Source: Ruminiclostridium josui JCM 17888
Lineage (GTDB): Bacteria; Bacillota; Clostridia; Acetivibrionales; DSM-1351
DNA length: 64,000 bases
Reading direction: 5' to 3'
NCBI RefSeq assembly: GCF_000526495.1
Contig: NZ_JAGE01000001.1
Location: 1,238,001-1,302,000, forward strand
How positions within the stretch are numbered: the first letter of the stretch is position 1; the number at the start of each line of letters is the position of its first letter. This document shows, one piece after another, positions 63,774 through 64,000 of the stretch. The translations under genes and the position numbers were made by a program. The notes under the pieces are model-generated. The model saw only the letters and a list, made by a program, of their open reading frames with translations. It was not told where the DNA came from and made no database searches.

Positions 63774-64000
63774 TTAAACTGCATTGTGTACAAAAGAAAC
63801 AATTGCTGTAATAGGTATATCTACTACAGAACCAACAGTATAAACAGGCATATTATCCCATCCACCTGCATTAACAGCTCCGACCTGTCCTGCCGGGCCA
63901 CCTGCTACATAACCTGAACCACATCCTGCTCCGTATCCTCCACCATAAGCACCTTGTGAAAATCCACTGCAGGAATTACCAAGAGAACATCCTGGAGGTG
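63774..64000 (-). CDS. Gly-rich small protein, coat-like paralogue 3 (cut by window edge)
   Basis: The minus strand from the right edge encodes PPGCSLGNSC, a Gly/Tyr-rich middle (GAYGGGYGAGCGSGYVAGG) and the C-terminal block VYTVGSVVDIPITAIVSFVH, then NAV and a stop at 63774. It is the third tandem relative of the genes at 62312 and 62912. The N-terminal beta-barrel-like half lies beyond the window. The Tyr-rich broken gene begins within 30 bp downstream. Confidence 0.62.
   Translation of the reverse strand, partial: PPGCSLGNSCSGFSQGAYGGGYGAGCGSGYVAGGPAGQVGAVNAGGWDNMPVYTVGSVVDIPITAIVSFVHNAV

Overview
The window looks like a chromosomal segment of a low-GC, anaerobic, spore-forming Clostridia. 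Sporulation and germination genes (gerW/ytfJ with its DUF2953 partner, cwlD, ylbF, small Gly/Tyr-rich coat-like proteins), the redox repressor rex, a GT4-CsaB wall-polymer protein and the aroF-tyrA pair are the kind of set found in Ruminiclostridium/Acetivibrio-type organisms. The genus is inferred from gene content and style, not from a search.

Region 1 (1-6.1 kb) is accessory DNA: a 5'-truncated GrpB-family gene, an HD-domain protein, and a compact operon of Mef(A)-type macrolide efflux pump, nucleotidyltransferase and SAM methyltransferase. Upstream of mef lies a promoter, an 8-codon leader peptide (MTASIRLR) and two hairpins, which together look like the macrolide-sensing attenuator known from streptococcal mef elements. 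A membrane-anchored alpha/beta hydrolase and an XRE-AbrB regulator follow.

Region 2 (about 6.1-30.97 kb) is a defence island inserted at the 3' end of the rRNA methyltransferase gene rlmD. It appears to be two elements in tandem. Remnants of rlmD-type 3' ends sit at 6.1 and 27.4 kb, and the intact gene starts at 30.94 kb. Shared left-end and right-end sequences mark each junction. The larger element (about 6.15-27.37 kb) holds an unrecognised two-gene membrane module, a four-gene cassette (Phd/HARE-HTH-like, small protein, OGG-like, PD-(D/E)XK nuclease), a dead serine-recombinase remnant, an IS21-type insertion sequence, and a DISARM class 2-like operon: HTH, UvrD helicase-nuclease, drmMII, drmE, drmA, drmB. 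No drmC is visible; the IS21 copy sits where the operon ends. The smaller element (about 27.46-30.88 kb) carries a type II Thoeris system: two TIR proteins, a TM-macro ThsA, an overlooked 45-codon ORF coupled to thsA, and a TM/zinc-ribbon protein upstream.

Region 3 (30.9-64 kb) is ordinary core chromosome: rlmD, mug, gerW, a large chemoreceptor, an M23 peptidase, a class A PBP, a short proB, a PAP2 phosphatase, an EF-G paralogue, aroF-tyrA, rex, the GT4-CsaB fusion, an ABC-F ATPase, a ketosynthase-III-like protein lacking two active-site residues, a second chemoreceptor with a decayed copy beside it, cwlD, a GH18-LRR secreted protein and ylbF. The right edge holds three paralogous Gly-rich proteins. 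Between two of them is a Tyr-rich gene interrupted by an exact 11-bp tandem duplication. Genes are mostly separated by clear hairpin terminators.
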